Shown here piece by piece: positions 26,770-37,283 of a stretch of DNA of 64,000 nt. Position 1 is the stretch's first letter; each line of letters begins with the position of its first letter. The stretch lies in NCBI RefSeq assembly GCF_001577265.1, contig NZ_CP014517.1:3322501-3386500 (forward strand), written 5' to 3'. The notes beneath the pieces are model-generated. The model saw only the letters and a program-made list of their open reading frames with translations, searched no databases and was not told where the DNA came from. This DNA comes from Variovorax sp. PAMC 28711 (GTDB lineage Bacteria; Pseudomonadota; Gammaproteobacteria; Burkholderiales; Burkholderiaceae_C). The translations under genes were made by a program, and so were the position numbers.

Positions 26770-27594
26770 TCAGCGTGAGCTCCCCAAAAAATCCCGCAGC
26801 GCAAACAGCGTCTCATCCGGCGCCTCCGACATCAGCGCGTGCCCTCCGTTCACCAGCGCCACCTTCGCGCCGGGCGCTTGGCGGGTCAGCGCCTTGGTGG
26901 CGCGCGGCGGCGTCATCTGGTCCGACGCGCCGAGCAGGAACAGCACGGGGCATGACGCCGCTGCGGTCACGGTCGCCATCGCCGCTTCGCCGTTCGCGTA
27001 GTCGTTGCAGGCCTTGAAGCCGATGTGGAAGACGTTGGCGTCGCGGTTGCTCGCGAGCACGCGGCGCATCAGTGCGCGCGAGCCGCCGTAGAGCCAGGTG
27101 CCGGGGCCGAGTGACGAGGGCGGCGGGGCCAGCAGCGAGTGCGAGAAGTTGTTGACCATCGTGATGGCGCGCTGCGGGTCGTTGAGCGATGCGTCCAGCA
27201 GCGCCGGTGACACGACCATCGGGTAGGCGGTGCCGACGAGCGCCAGGTGCGTCACGCGGTGCGGCGCGCGTGCCGTGGTTTCCAGCGCGATGAGCGACCC
27301 GAAGCTGTGGCCGACCAATGCAGCCTTCTCGACGCCCGCTGCGTCGAGCAGGGCAACGACGAAGTCCGCCGCTGCTTCGACGCTGGCCGGCGGCGCGCCC
27401 GCGCTCTTGCAGTGGCCGGGCAGGTCGACGGCCAGCACGTTCCAGCCGTGGTTGGCGAACCAGCGGCTCTGCAGGATCCACACGCTGTGGTCGTTCAGCA
27501 CGCCGTGAATGAAAACCACCGTGGGCTTGCTTTTGTCGATGTCCTTGCCGCCGGTGTAGCAGTAGGTGGTGTGGCCGTTGACGACGAGTTGCAT
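26770..27594 (-). CDS. Alpha/beta hydrolase
   Basis: 274 residues of the alpha/beta hydrolase fold. Oxyanion region TVVFIHGVLNDHSVW, nucleophile elbow VGHSFGSL with the Ser, acid in LFLLGASDQMTPP, and the His in VNGGHALMSEAPD. No signal peptide; cytoplasmic. The start overlaps the stop of the sulfhydrylase gene by one base (TGATG), so the two are coupled and it could act on a related sulfur or ester metabolite, but homoserine O-acetyltransferase (MetX) signatures are not seen. Substrate unknown. Confidence 0.85.
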   Translation of the reverse strand: MQLVVNGHTTYCYTGGKDIDKSKPTVVFIHGVLNDHSVWILQSRWFANHGWNVLAVDLPGHCKSAGAPPASVEAAADFVVALLDAAGVEKAALVGHSFGSLIALETTARAPHRVTHLALVGTAYPMVVSPALLDASLNDPQRAITMVNNFSHSLLAPPPSSLGPGTWLYGGSRALMRRVLASNRDANVFHIGFKACNDYANGEAAMATVTAAASCPVLFLLGASDQMTPPRATKALTRQAPGAKVALVNGGHALMSEAPDETLFALRDFLGSSR

Positions 27595-28904
27595 CACGCA
27601 CCCGCCTTTTCTGCGGCCTTGAGCGCGCGCTTCAGGTCGTCGATGAGGTCGGCCGGGTCTTCGAGGCCGATCGACAGGCGGATCGTTCCCTGCGAAATGC
27701 CGGCGCCGGCCAGCGCCTCGTCGGTCATGCGGAAGTGCGTGGTGCTGGCCGGGTGAATCACCAGGCTGCGGCAGTCGCCGACGTTGGCGAGGTGGCTGAA
27801 GAGCTTGAGCGCTTCGATGAAGGTTTTGCCCTGCTCGCGGCTGCCTTCCAAATCGAAACTGAACACCGCGCCGGCGCCGCGTGCGCCGTGGCGCAGCAGC
27901 TTCTGCGCAAGCGCGTGGCTCGGGTGCGATTCGATCAGCGGATGCCCCACGCGCGACACGAACGGATGCGCCGCCAGAAACTCGACGACCTTCTGCGTGT
28001 TGTCGATGTGCCGCTCCATGCGCAGCGGCAGCGTCTCGATGCCCTGCAGGATGAGCCACGCGGTGTGCGGGCTCATGCAGGCGCCGAAGTCGCGCAGGCC
28101 TTCGCGGCGCGCGCGCAGCAGGAAGGCGCCGACGGTGCTTTCCTCGCTGAAGACCATGTTGTGAAAGCCCGCGTAGGCCTCGGTGAGTTCGGCGAACTTG
28201 CCCGAGCGCTCCCAGTCGAAGCTGCCGCCATCGACCACCACGCCGCCGATCACGGTGCCGTGGCCGGACAGGAACTTGGTGGCCGAGTGGTAGACCAGGT
28301 CGGCGCCGTGGTCGAAGGGCTTGATGAGGTAGGGCGAGGTCAGTGTCGAATCGACCAGCAGCGGCACGCCGGCTTCGTGCGCGATGTCGCTGACGGCCGG
28401 GATGTCGAGCACGTCGAGCCCTGGATTGCCGACCGTTTCGCCGAACAGCAGCTTGGTCTCGGGCCGGATGGCGGCGCGCCAGCCGTCGAGGTCGTTCGGC
28501 TTGACGAAGGTGGTCTCGATGCCGAAGCGGCGCATCGTGTAGTGCAGCAGGTTCTGCGAGCCGCCGTAGAGCGCGGTGCTCGCGACGATGTGCGAGCCCG
28601 CGCCCATCAGCGTCGCGATGGAGAGGTGCAGCGCGGCCTGGCCGCTGGCGGTGGCGATGGCGCCGATGCCGCCTTCGAGCGCCGCCACGCGCTGTTCGAG
28701 CACCGCGTTCGTCGGGTTGCTGATGCGGCTGTAGACGTGCCCCGCGCGCTCCAGGTTGAAGAGCGAGGCCGCGTGGTCGCTCGATTCGAAGACGAATGAG
28801 GTGGTGAGGTGGATCGGCACCGCACGTGCGCCGGTCGTGGGGTCGGGCGATGCACCCGCATGCAGCGCGAGGGTGTCGAAACCGGGGTCGGAATAGCCAG
28901 GCAT
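27594..28904 (-). CDS. metY: O-acetylhomoserine sulfhydrylase (aminocarboxypropyltransferase)
   Basis: 436 residues, PLP-dependent Cys/Met metabolism family. Landmarks: the start GFDTLALHAG, VYSRISNPT, LEGGIGAIATASGQAALHLS, and the PLP lysine in VYHSATKFLSGHG. A length near 430 favours O-acetylhomoserine sulfhydrylase over the shorter MetZ (O-succinyl form). It forms homocysteine (or methionine from methanethiol) from O-acetylhomoserine and sulfide. The start at 28904 precedes the conserved N-terminus and follows GGAGAC. Divergent from the CBS-domain gene, sharing a 139-bp intergenic region. Confidence 0.9.
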   Translation of the reverse strand: MPGYSDPGFDTLALHAGASPDPTTGARAVPIHLTTSFVFESSDHAASLFNLERAGHVYSRISNPTNAVLEQRVAALEGGIGAIATASGQAALHLSIATLMGAGSHIVASTALYGGSQNLLHYTMRRFGIETTFVKPNDLDGWRAAIRPETKLLFGETVGNPGLDVLDIPAVSDIAHEAGVPLLVDSTLTSPYLIKPFDHGADLVYHSATKFLSGHGTVIGGVVVDGGSFDWERSGKFAELTEAYAGFHNMVFSEESTVGAFLLRARREGLRDFGACMSPHTAWLILQGIETLPLRMERHIDNTQKVVEFLAAHPFVSRVGHPLIESHPSHALAQKLLRHGARGAGAVFSFDLEGSREQGKTFIEALKLFSHLANVGDCRSLVIHPASTTHFRMTDEALAGAGISQGTIRLSIGLEDPADLIDDLKRALKAAEKAGA

Positions 28905-29043
28905 GTGTCTCCTTCGTCCTTCGATATGAGGGCCCGCACACGCGCGCAGCGCACGCATTGGCGACTCGGGCCGGTGGGATCGGCGGCCATTGTGGGCTAT
29001 ATTCAATTTGGCATTCCGCCGGGCAGAGCAGAGGAGCATCACG

Positions 29044-29505
29044 ATGAAGGTCAGCGACATCCTGCGGGTCAAGGGCAACACCCTTTTCACCGTCACGCCC
29101 GATGAGCCTTTGTCGACCGCGGTGTCGGCCATGGCCGAAAAAGACATCGGCTCGCTCGTCGTCATGGAGCATGGCGACCTCGTTGGCATGCTGACTTTTC
29201 GCGAGGTGATCCTGGCGATCGTCGCCAACGGCGGCCAGCTCGGCGGTACCCAGGTGCGCAAGGCGATGGACGATGCGCCGGTCACCTGCACCGTCGAAAC
29301 CGAGCTCGACGAAATCCGCCGCATCATGCTCGCGCGCCACGCCCGCTACATGCCGGTGATGGACCAGCGGATGTTGATGGGCGTGATCAGTTTCTACGAC
29401 GTCGCCAAGGCGGTGGTCGACAGCCAGAATTTCGAGAACAAGATGCTCAAGGCCTACATCCGCGACTGGCCGGCCGAAGAAGAAGACACACCCGGCAAGA
29501 AGTAG
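29044..29505 (+). CDS. Tandem CBS-domain protein
   Basis: 153 residues consisting almost wholly of one CBS pair (Bateman module): VTPDEPLSTAVSAMAEKDIG, then TVETELDEIRRIMLARHARY with VMDQRMLMGVISFYDVAK. Such stand-alone CBS proteins bind adenine nucleotides and sense energy state or regulate partners; no partner is evident from context. ATG 29044 follows GAGGAG (29032-29037). A terminator follows. Confidence 0.9.
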   Translation: MKVSDILRVKGNTLFTVTPDEPLSTAVSAMAEKDIGSLVVMEHGDLVGMLTFREVILAIVANGGQLGGTQVRKAMDDAPVTCTVETELDEIRRIMLARHARYMPVMDQRMLMGVISFYDVAKAVVDSQNFENKMLKAYIRDWPAEEEDTPGKK

Positions 29506-29522
29506 CGACAGCGAAATCGAAA

Positions 29523-29548
29523 AAAAGGGCGCCGAACGGCGCCCTTTT
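29523..29548. terminator. Bidirectional terminator between the CBS gene and the treY end
   Basis: A perfect 12-bp inverted repeat, AAAAGGGCGCCG / CGGCGCCCTTTT, with A and T runs on either side, sits between two convergent genes and can stop transcription from both directions. Confidence 0.9.
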
Positions 29549-29553
29549 CGCGT

Positions 29554-32500
29554 TCAGAGCGCCAGCAACGCCGCGCCCGGAAAGTGCGCGAAGGCAGTGG
29601 CGATGCGCAACGCGCCGTTCGTCACGGCCAGCGTCTCGCCGGTCAGCAGGTTTTCGAACTGCGTGCCTTCGGGCCAGTGAGGCATCTTGACCAGCGTGTC
29701 GCCCCACGCCGCGGCGCCGGCCGGCAAGGTCTGCGCCTCGACCGGCAAGCCGGCAAACAGGCGGCCCGCCAGCACGACGAGCGACGCCTTCTCGTGCCGC
29801 CGGGTGAACGCCACCAGGTGCGATGCCTTGTTGCCCGACGTGGTCAGCGCGAGGTAGTCGCCGTCACGAAACAGCGCCGGCTGCGCCTGGCGCAAGGCGA
29901 GCAGGCGGCGCGTCAGCCAGAGCTTGGCGCGGCCGTCGTGCGGTGCGGCGGCAAGCGCCTGCACGGCGGCGGGCAGCCCGGGCTGCTGCGCCATGTCGTC
30001 GAGCGCGTCGAGCCAGCGGGAGCGCAGCGCGTAGTCGACCGGGCGGCGGTTGTCGGGGTCGACCAGGCTCAGGTCCATCAGTTCATTGCCCTGGTACAGG
30101 TCCGGCACGCCCGGCGACGCGTACTTGATCAGGGTCATCGACAAACTGTTGAGCGCGCCGTACCAGGCCAGCGTGGCACCGAGTGCCTGCACGTCATCGA
30201 GGAACACGTTGCCCTGCACGCTGCCCAGCAGGCGATGCACGAAGCCGGTGAGCGCCGCCTCGTAGTCGGGGTTGGGCACGACCCAGCTGGTGTGCGCCTT
30301 CGATTCGCGCGCCGCCTTCAGCGCATAACGTTCGATGCGCTCGGCGTACTTCTCGCGCGCGGCCTCGTCGAGGCCACCGGCCGGCAGCGTTCCCAGCAGC
30401 GTCTGGTAGAGCAAATACTGGTCGGCCGCCGAAGGCATCGCGACGCCTTCGGGTGCGACGTTCATCGCGCGCCATCGGCGCAGCGCGAGCCGCCATGCCG
30501 CGGGCATTTCGGACAGCACGTTGATGCGGTTGCGCACGTCTTCGGAGCGCTTGTTGTCGTGCGTCGACGTGGCGAGCATGGTGTGCGGCCAGCGCACCGA
30601 GCGGTCGGCGCTGGCGGTGTGAAAGGCCGCGACCGTCATGCCGAAATGCGCCGGCTCGCCGCCCACTTCGTTGAGCGAACTCAGCGGGAAGTAGCGGTAG
30701 AACGCCGTGTCCTCCACGCCCTTGGCCGTGACTGGCGCGCTGAACTGCTGGAAGCGCATGGCGAAGCGCTGCACGCGCGCGCGCTGCGCGTCGGGTGCAT
30801 CAACCACGGTTTCGGCCAGCAGCGTGCGCCGCACGAAATCGAACACCGATTCGTCGGCGTCGAGGCTGCGCGTGCGCGCCAGCTCGACGGCCTGCTCGAT
30901 GTAGTGACGGTCCTGATCGGACGGCGTGTCGACGATGTAGCTGCGATACACCTGCATGCAGGCGGCCACTTCGGCCAGCGCGCGGCGCAGCGTGTTGAGC
31001 GTGTAGTCGCGCGTATGGCGGTCGGCGCGCGCAATGCGCAGCAACTCGGTCGACAGCACATTGAGTTCGGACGACAGCGCGTTGCGCATGATGGCGCGCT
31101 TGCCGCGGTACGACAGCTCGTCGAAAGCCTCTTCCACGCCGCTGAAGCTGCGCCAGATGCGCGTGAAGCGTTCATCGGCCGCGGAATTGAGGAGCACGCC
31201 GTTCACCACCGTCGCGAAGCGATAGCCCGTGGTGCCGTGGATATGCCATTCCACGGGCACCTCTTCGTGCGAGGCTGCGATTTTTTCGGCGACCACATAG
31301 AGCGGACGCGCCGGGCGGCCGTTTTCGTCGGGGCCGGGCAACGCGAGGCCGGCGCGCTGCGCAAAGCCACGCTGCAGGCGCTCGAAGTAACGCGCCGGAT
31401 CGTACAAACCGTCGGGGTGGTCGATGCGCAGCCCATCGACCACGCCGGCTGCGGCGAGGTCGAGCGCCATGCCTTGCGTGGCCTCGAACACTTCTTCGCG
31501 CTCGATGCGCAATGCGGCGAGCTCGTTGATGTCGAAGAAGCGGCGGTAGTTGATTTCGTCGGCCGCCACGCGCCAGAACGCGAGGCGGTAGGCCTGCAGT
31601 TCGAGCAGGGCGTGCAGCGTGTCGCGCTCGGCCGGCACGTTGAACTCTGCCACCGCCGCGGCGATGGCCTGCGCCACCGTCAACTGGCGGACCACCAGGC
31701 GCGCGAGCCGGTTCTTCAAAACCTCCTTGTCGCGCGCGCGCTCGGCCACCGATTCGGGCTCGGTCGCGTCGCGCGTGGGCAGGTGGCCGAACGACGAGGC
31801 GATGCTCGCGATGCTGGCCGACAACTCGACATCGTCGATGCGCGATTCGGCGCGCTGCAGCACGCGGGGGTACGTTTCAGGGGCGAGCGGAAAGCTGTGC
31901 TCGTGGTAGTGCAGCGCGAGGCTGCCGGTGTCGGCATCGAAAGCCAGCACGAGTTCGCCGCGCGCCAGCACGTCGCCGTAGTGATCGCCGAGCACGGGCA
32001 GCAGCACCTTGCCCTGCAGCTCCACGTTGAGCGGTTGCCAGTCGATGTCGAAGTGCTGCGCGTAAAGCGAAGCCGGACCGTTTTCCAGCACGTCGAGCCA
32101 CCAGGCGTTGTCGGCGGCGAGCACGCCCATGTGGTTAGGCACCAGGTCGAGCAGCTGCCCCATGTTGTGCGACTTCAGCGCGGCGCTGAAGCGCTCGAAG
32201 CCTTCGCGGCCACCGAGCTCGGGGTTGATCTCGTCGTGCGCCACCACGTCGTAGCCGTGCGTGCTGCCCGGGCGTGCGCGCTGGATCGGCGAGCAGTAGA
32301 TGTGGCTCACGCCGAGCTTCGCCAGATAGGGGAGGATCGCGATCGCGTCGTCGAAGCGGAAGTCCTTGTGGAACTGCAGCCGGTACGTCGCGCGCGGGAT
32401 CACCGTGTTGATCGTGCGGCGCGTGTCGCCGTGCACGGCGGGGTGCGGGCGAATGGCGGCCAGCGTGTCGCACAGCTGCAGCGTTTGCGGATCGACCGCC

Positions 32501-34619
32501 AGCTGCTGCAGGTCGAGCGCGAGCTTGCGACGCCAGTTGGGGTGCGAGTCGGTGGTACCCGGCATGTTGGCCTGCTCGAGCATGCCGATCGCGTCTTCCA
32601 GCTGCACCATCATCACTTGCGACGGCGTGCTGGCGAGGTAGGCATGAATGGCCGCGACCACGGCTGGCGGCAGGGTCTGCGCGCCCGTGGCCTCCGCCAC
32701 CGCGTCGACCGACAGCAGGCCGGCGCGCTGCACCGCGAGCAGCAGGCGAACGCGCTCTTGCGCGCGGTCGAACAACTGCTTTTCGAACAGCTCGGAGTTC
32801 GGGAACAGGCCGAGCGACAGGCGCAGGCGCAGGTCATGCCCGGCCCACCAGCCGGTGAGCGTGGCGAGGTCGTGCGTGCTGATCGCCACGAGCGCATGGC
32901 GCGGGTATTCGGCCGGCGCCTTGAAGTCGCCATCGTGATGACGCTCGAAGTACATCAGGCGATACGACAGCACCTGGAAGCGCGCCAATGCGTCGCGCAT
33001 TTCGTCGGCGACGGTGCCGAGGTCTTCGCCGATCACCATGCACTGCTGGCGCTCGCTCTCGATGGCGACGATGGCCAGCATTTCTTGCAGCGCGTAGTGC
33101 ACGTAAGCGCCGTCGTGCGGGGTCTGGCCCGGCGGAATCCAGAACAGGCGCATGAGGCCCATGACGTGGTCGATGCGCAGCGCGCCCGCAGCGCGCATGC
33201 TGCCGCGCAGCGTCTCGATGAAGAAGCGATAGCCGCTCTCGCGCAGCCGGTCGGGCCGCAGCGGAGGCAAGCCCCAGCCCTGCCCGTTGGGATTGAATTC
33301 GTCGGGCGGCGCCCCGACGCTCGCACCGAGCGCGAACATCGATTGCTCGCCCCATGCGTCCGAGCCCGCGCGGTCGACCGATACCGCCAGGTCGAGGTAG
33401 AGCCCCACGGCCATGCCCAGTGCGCCGCACTGCGCGCCCACGTGGGCAAGCTGTTTGGCGGCCTGCCACTGCAGGTACTGGTAGTAGCCGATGCGCTCGG
33501 CGTGGGTCTCGGCAAACTGCGCGACGGCGGGCGCTTCGGGCGTGCGATAGGCGTCGGGCCAGACCGGCCAGCCCCAGACCGTTTCGTCGGCCTCGTGGAA
33601 ATGGGCCTGCAACGCTTCGAACAGCGCGTGCCGGCGCAGCGGCTCGCCGCGCTCGACGCAGAAATCGGCGAAGGCCTGCCGCGCCGCGGGGCACCGCGTT
33701 CGCAGAAGTGCCGGTAGAGCAGCGTGAGCACTTCGAACTTGGCAGCGGCTACGCCGACATAGTCGACCAGTTCGGCGTCGCGCAACGTGGCCAGCCGGGC
33801 CTGGAAGTCGGGCGCCTGCACGCGCTGCTGGGCGGTCTCGCAATCGCGAAATTCTTCGACCGACTCGACGTCGATGTAGAGCACGTCGAGCTGCAGCCGC
33901 GACGACGGGCTGTACGGGCTCGCATGCGCCGGGTTGTGCGGGAACAGCGCGTGCAGCGGGTTCAACCCGATGATGCCGGCGCCGCGTGCAGCGGCTTGTT
34001 GCGCGAACCGCGCGAGGTCGCTGAAGTCGCCAATGCCCCAGTTGCGGTTGGAACGCAAGGCATAGAGCTGCAACGCCGGACCCCAGACGCGGCCATCGCC
34101 GTGCAGCGCCGGTGGCTGGTAGCAATGGGGCGGCGCGCTGATGACCAGCGCGTCTTCGGCATGACCGTCGAAGCGGAGCCGGTGATAGCCCACCGGCAGC
34201 GGTAGCGTCATCTCGATGCGGCGCTCGCAGAGCGCCACACCCTCCAGATCGAAGCGTGTCAGTTCGGGCGAGGCGTGCAGGTCGGTCAGCCCGTGGTGCG
34301 CCGTGCCGTGCTCTTCCAGCAACGACCAGTTCGCCTCGGCGAGCGCGGCCGGGAGCCGCACGACCACCGACCACTGCGTGGCCTCCGCGTCGATCGCGAC
34401 AGCAGGCGGCAGTACGCGCGCCCACCGTGCGCGATCTGCCGTCTCCAGGCTTTGCTGCAACGGCGCGCCAAGATCGATGTCGAAGCTGGCGAGCAAGGTG
34501 CGCAGGTTCGACGCGCTGACGACGTGGCGGTTGCCGAAGATGTCGTGGTAGTCGGTCGCGATGCCGAAGAGGGCGCAGAGTCGCGCAAGCGCCTCGTGAT
34601 CGCCGTGGGCCTCATCCAT
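29554..34619 (-). CDS. treY: Fused 4-alpha-glucanotransferase / malto-oligosyltrehalose synthase (MalQ-TreY), one-base frameshift as sequenced
   Basis: Restored length 1688 residues. MalQ part (about 1-735): NRNWGIGDFSDLARFAQQAA, ALRIDHVMGLMRLFW with the nucleophile, MVIGEDLGTV with the acid, STHDLATLTGWW. TreY part (about 740-1688): PRATYRLQFHKDF, QLLDLVPNHMGVL, VDGLRIDHPDGLYD and TSTHDNKRSEDVRN. No stop separates them, so one polypeptide reshuffles malto-oligosaccharides and converts their reducing end to a trehalose unit for TreZ. Near 33690 the frame breaks (HFCERGAP / AARQAFADF); adding one C to the four-base run at 33688-33691 (G on the plus strand) repairs it. Start 34619 overlaps treZ by eight bases. 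Confidence 0.9.
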
Positions 34620-36441
34620 GGGTGTTGTCTTCCTGCAGCGTGATGCACACCGATCCGGGTGCCATGCTGAGCGTGTCGTTGAGGTCGGTTGTGATGCCGT
34701 CGGTGTAGATCGCCTGGCCCGCAAGCTGGCGGATGCCGCTTGCTTTTTGCGTGCCGAAGTGGGCGAGCAGTTGGAGCGTGGCGCCGTTGGCCAACGGCCA
34801 TTCGACGCGCAACGCTTCGCCGTCGCGCCAGTGGCGGCCGCCGCGCGGCTGGCCGGCCAGCCGCGGCACCAGGGCGCGGTGCCGGATGGCGAGCAGCTGC
34901 GCGATGTGCGCCATGAATTCGCGGTGCGGGCTCTGCTCGCGCTCTTCCCACTTCAGCTTGGACGCTTCGAAGGTCGAGGCCGCGTTCGGGTCGGGAATGC
35001 GCGCGCGCGCGGCTTCGTCGCCGAAGGCAGCGAACTTGCCGAACTCGGCGCGCCGCCCATCGGACACGGCGGCGGCGAGTTCGGGTCCGAAATCGCAGAA
35101 ATACAGGAACGGCGTGGAGGCCGCGTATTCCTCGCCCATGAACAGCATCGGCGCGTGGGGCGACAGCAGCAGGCAAGCGTACGCGGCGCGCAGCGGCGCG
35201 GGGTCGGCCAGTGCATCGATGCGGTCGCCGAACGCGCGGTTGCCGACCTGGTCGTGCGTTTGCAGGAACGACACGAACGCTGCGAGCGGGAGCTGGTCGC
35301 TCTTTTCGCCGCGATGCTCGCCGTCGCGAAATACCGAAGCCTGGCCCTGGTAAACGAAGCCCTGCGCCAGTGCGAGACCGAACTGCGCCACCGGGTCGTC
35401 GGCGTAGTCGGCGTAGTAGCCGTCGGTGTCGCCGGTGACGAGCACGTGCGCCGCATGATGCAGGTCGTCGTTCCATTGCGCGGTGGCGGTCAGAGGCCGG
35501 CCATCGGCGCCGCGCTCCAGGTAGTGCGCGCCGTTGGCGTCGTTCTCCAGCACGATATGGATCTGCCGCTCACGGCCCGGCCCGTCGCGCAATGCGGCGC
35601 AGATTTCTTCGACGATGTCGGGGCTGGAGTCGTCGCGGATCGCGTGCACCGCGTCCATGCGCAAGCCGTCGCAGCGAAACTCTTCCACCCAGTACAGCGC
35701 GTTGTGCACGAAGAAGTCGCGCACCGTGCGGGAACTGTCGCCGTCGTAGTTGATGGCCGAGCCCCACGGCGTTTGATGGGCCGCGTTGAAGAACGACGGG
35801 CTGCCGGCATGCAGGTAGTTGCCTTCGGGCCCGAAATGGTTGTAGACCACGTCCATCAGCACCATGAGGCCGAGGCCGTGCGCGGCATCGACCAGCGCCT
35901 TGAGCTCGTCGGGCGTGCCGTAGGGTGCCGTGGGCGCGAACAGCAACACGCCGTCGTAGCCCCAGCCGCGCGCGCCGGGAAAATCCGCCACCGGCAGAAT
36001 CTCGATCACCGTGATGCCGAGCGCGACCAGATCTGCCAGCCGGCGCTGGGCCGCCACGAAAGTGCCTTCGGGCGTGAAGGTGCCGATGTGGAGTTCATAG
36101 ATCACGGCTTCGGTCCAGGGCCTGCCGCGCCACTCGGCGTCTTTCCAGTCGTAGGCCTGCGGATCGACCACCTCGCTCGCCGCGTGCACGTCGTCGGGGT
36201 TGCTGCGCGATGCGGGGTCGGGCACAAGGTGGCCGTCTGGCAGGCGGAACTGGTAGCGGTCGCCGGCGCGCGCGTCGGGCACGTCGAGCCGGTGCCAGCC
36301 GTCCGCGTCGCGCGTCATCGGCGCAGCGGCAAGGCCGTTGCGTTCCAGCGCGATCAACGCGGTGTCGGGCGCCCAGAAAGTGAAGCGCACGCCGTTGTCA
36401 TGCACGGCGGCCCCGAAGGGCATGGTGTGGGTGTATTTCAT
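34612..36441 (-). CDS. treZ: Malto-oligosyltrehalose trehalohydrolase
   Basis: 609 residues of GH13. An N-terminal beta domain (FTFWAPDTALIALE) precedes the catalytic barrel with VVYNHFGPEGNYLHA, FRCDGLRMDAVHAIRDD carrying the nucleophilic Asp, IHIVLENDANGAHYL with the acid Glu, and LQTHDQVGNRAFGDR. It hydrolyses the maltooligosyl-trehalose made by TreY, freeing trehalose. It precedes malQ-treY with an 8-base overlap (ATGGATGA), so the two enzymes of the TreYZ pathway are translationally coupled. The upstream neighbour, the channel gene, ends 17 bp before it. Confidence 0.95.
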   Translation of the reverse strand: MKYTHTMPFGAAVHDNGVRFTFWAPDTALIALERNGLAAAPMTRDADGWHRLDVPDARAGDRYQFRLPDGHLVPDPASRSNPDDVHAASEVVDPQAYDWKDAEWRGRPWTEAVIYELHIGTFTPEGTFVAAQRRLADLVALGITVIEILPVADFPGARGWGYDGVLLFAPTAPYGTPDELKALVDAAHGLGLMVLMDVVYNHFGPEGNYLHAGSPSFFNAAHQTPWGSAINYDGDSSRTVRDFFVHNALYWVEEFRCDGLRMDAVHAIRDDSSPDIVEEICAALRDGPGRERQIHIVLENDANGAHYLERGADGRPLTATAQWNDDLHHAAHVLVTGDTDGYYADYADDPVAQFGLALAQGFVYQGQASVFRDGEHRGEKSDQLPLAAFVSFLQTHDQVGNRAFGDRIDALADPAPLRAAYACLLLSPHAPMLFMGEEYAASTPFLYFCDFGPELAAAVSDGRRAEFGKFAAFGDEAARARIPDPNAASTFEASKLKWEEREQSPHREFMAHIAQLLAIRHRALVPRLAGQPRGGRHWRDGEALRVEWPLANGATLQLLAHFGTQKASGIRQLAGQAIYTDGITTDLNDTLSMAPGSVCITLQEDNTHG

Positions 36442-36458
36442 TCAGTCCAGGAAACGGG

Positions 36459-37283
36459 TCACAGCGGCGGCGGCGGATTGCTCGGGCGGCTCGGCATCAG
36501 CGGGCGACCGCGCGGGCGCGGCGGCGTCGTCGGCGGCTCGGCCAGATCGCCGTAGTCGGTGGTCGGTGGGTTGGCCAGATCGGCGAAGTCGCTGTCGTGG
36601 GCGACGGGGCGCTGCGAGCCGTCCCGCGGCCACCATTTGGCGATGCGGTCGGCGGCCCAATCCTTGCCGGCGAGGCCGAAGGCGAGGGCCAGTGCGAACA
36701 CCACGCCCGCCAGGATGACGATGAAGCTCTCGCGCACGATGTCGCCGCCGACCTTGATGTGATCCAGCGCAATGAGCACCACGAAGATCATGATCGCGTA
36801 CTGCGCCAGCTTGCCGAAGAAGCGGGCATCGGCCATCTTCACGTTGCGCGCATAGGTGACTACCGCGTCGCCAACAAATCGTGCGAAGTACGAGCCGAAG
36901 GCCAGCACCAGCAGCGCCACGAAGATGTTCGGCACGAACCACACCACGCGGCCGAGCAGGTCGGTGATGTAGGTGAGGCCGAGCCCGTTGAACGCGATGA
37001 TCAGCGCGGCCAGCACCACCAGCCAGTACGCCAGCACGCCGATGATGTCGCCGGTGTTTTTCTGCAGCCCGCCTTGTCTCAGGAAGTTGTCGAGGCCCGA
37101 GCGCTCGGTCAGCACGTTGAAGTTGATGGCGCGCAGGAATCGCGTCACCGCAAAGCTCACCACCTTGGCGAGCAACCAGCCCACGATCACCACCAGCGCG
37201 GCGATCAGCAGACGCGGCAAGAAAGCCCCGATCTGGTAGAGGATGCCGCGCAGCGGTTCCAGGTAGAAATTGAAATCGTTCAT
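36459..37283 (-). CDS. Mechanosensitive channel-like membrane protein (MscS/CmpX type, conserved TM-helix repeats)
   Basis: 274 residues. About five hydrophobic helices are visible: LPRLLIAALVVIVGWLLAKV (20-40), LAYWLVVLAALIIAFNGLGL (about 84-105), VPNIFVALLVLAFGSYFARF (about 118-140), YAIMIFVVLIALDHI (165-180) and SFIVILAGVVFALALAFGLA (about 187-207). This repeat of conserved helices with GW and G-x-x-x-A patterns is that of the MscS/CmpX-related TM_helix proteins. There is no cytoplasmic MscS beta domain; the C-terminus is a Pro-rich, low-complexity tail. It lies inside the trehalose operon, start overlapping the treS stop by four bases, which suggests an osmotic role. Confidence 0.75.
   Translation of the reverse strand: MNDFNFYLEPLRGILYQIGAFLPRLLIAALVVIVGWLLAKVVSFAVTRFLRAINFNVLTERSGLDNFLRQGGLQKNTGDIIGVLAYWLVVLAALIIAFNGLGLTYITDLLGRVVWFVPNIFVALLVLAFGSYFARFVGDAVVTYARNVKMADARFFGKLAQYAIMIFVVLIALDHIKVGGDIVRESFIVILAGVVFALALAFGLAGKDWAADRIAKWWPRDGSQRPVAHDSDFADLANPPTTDYGDLAEPPTTPPRPRGRPLMPSRPSNPPPPL

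Noticed and set aside
26770..29340. One 856-codon minus-strand frame covering both the hydrolase and the sulfhydrylase region
   Set aside because: Only its C-terminal 274 residues are protein-like (alpha/beta hydrolase); the rest is out of frame with the sulfhydrylase, which has its own start and stop.
29584..33717. A 1377-codon open frame on the plus strand opposite treY
   Set aside because: It is the antisense shadow of malQ-treY in GC-rich DNA; the translation is His/Arg/Val-rich with no domain, while the minus strand shows all GH13 and MalQ motifs.
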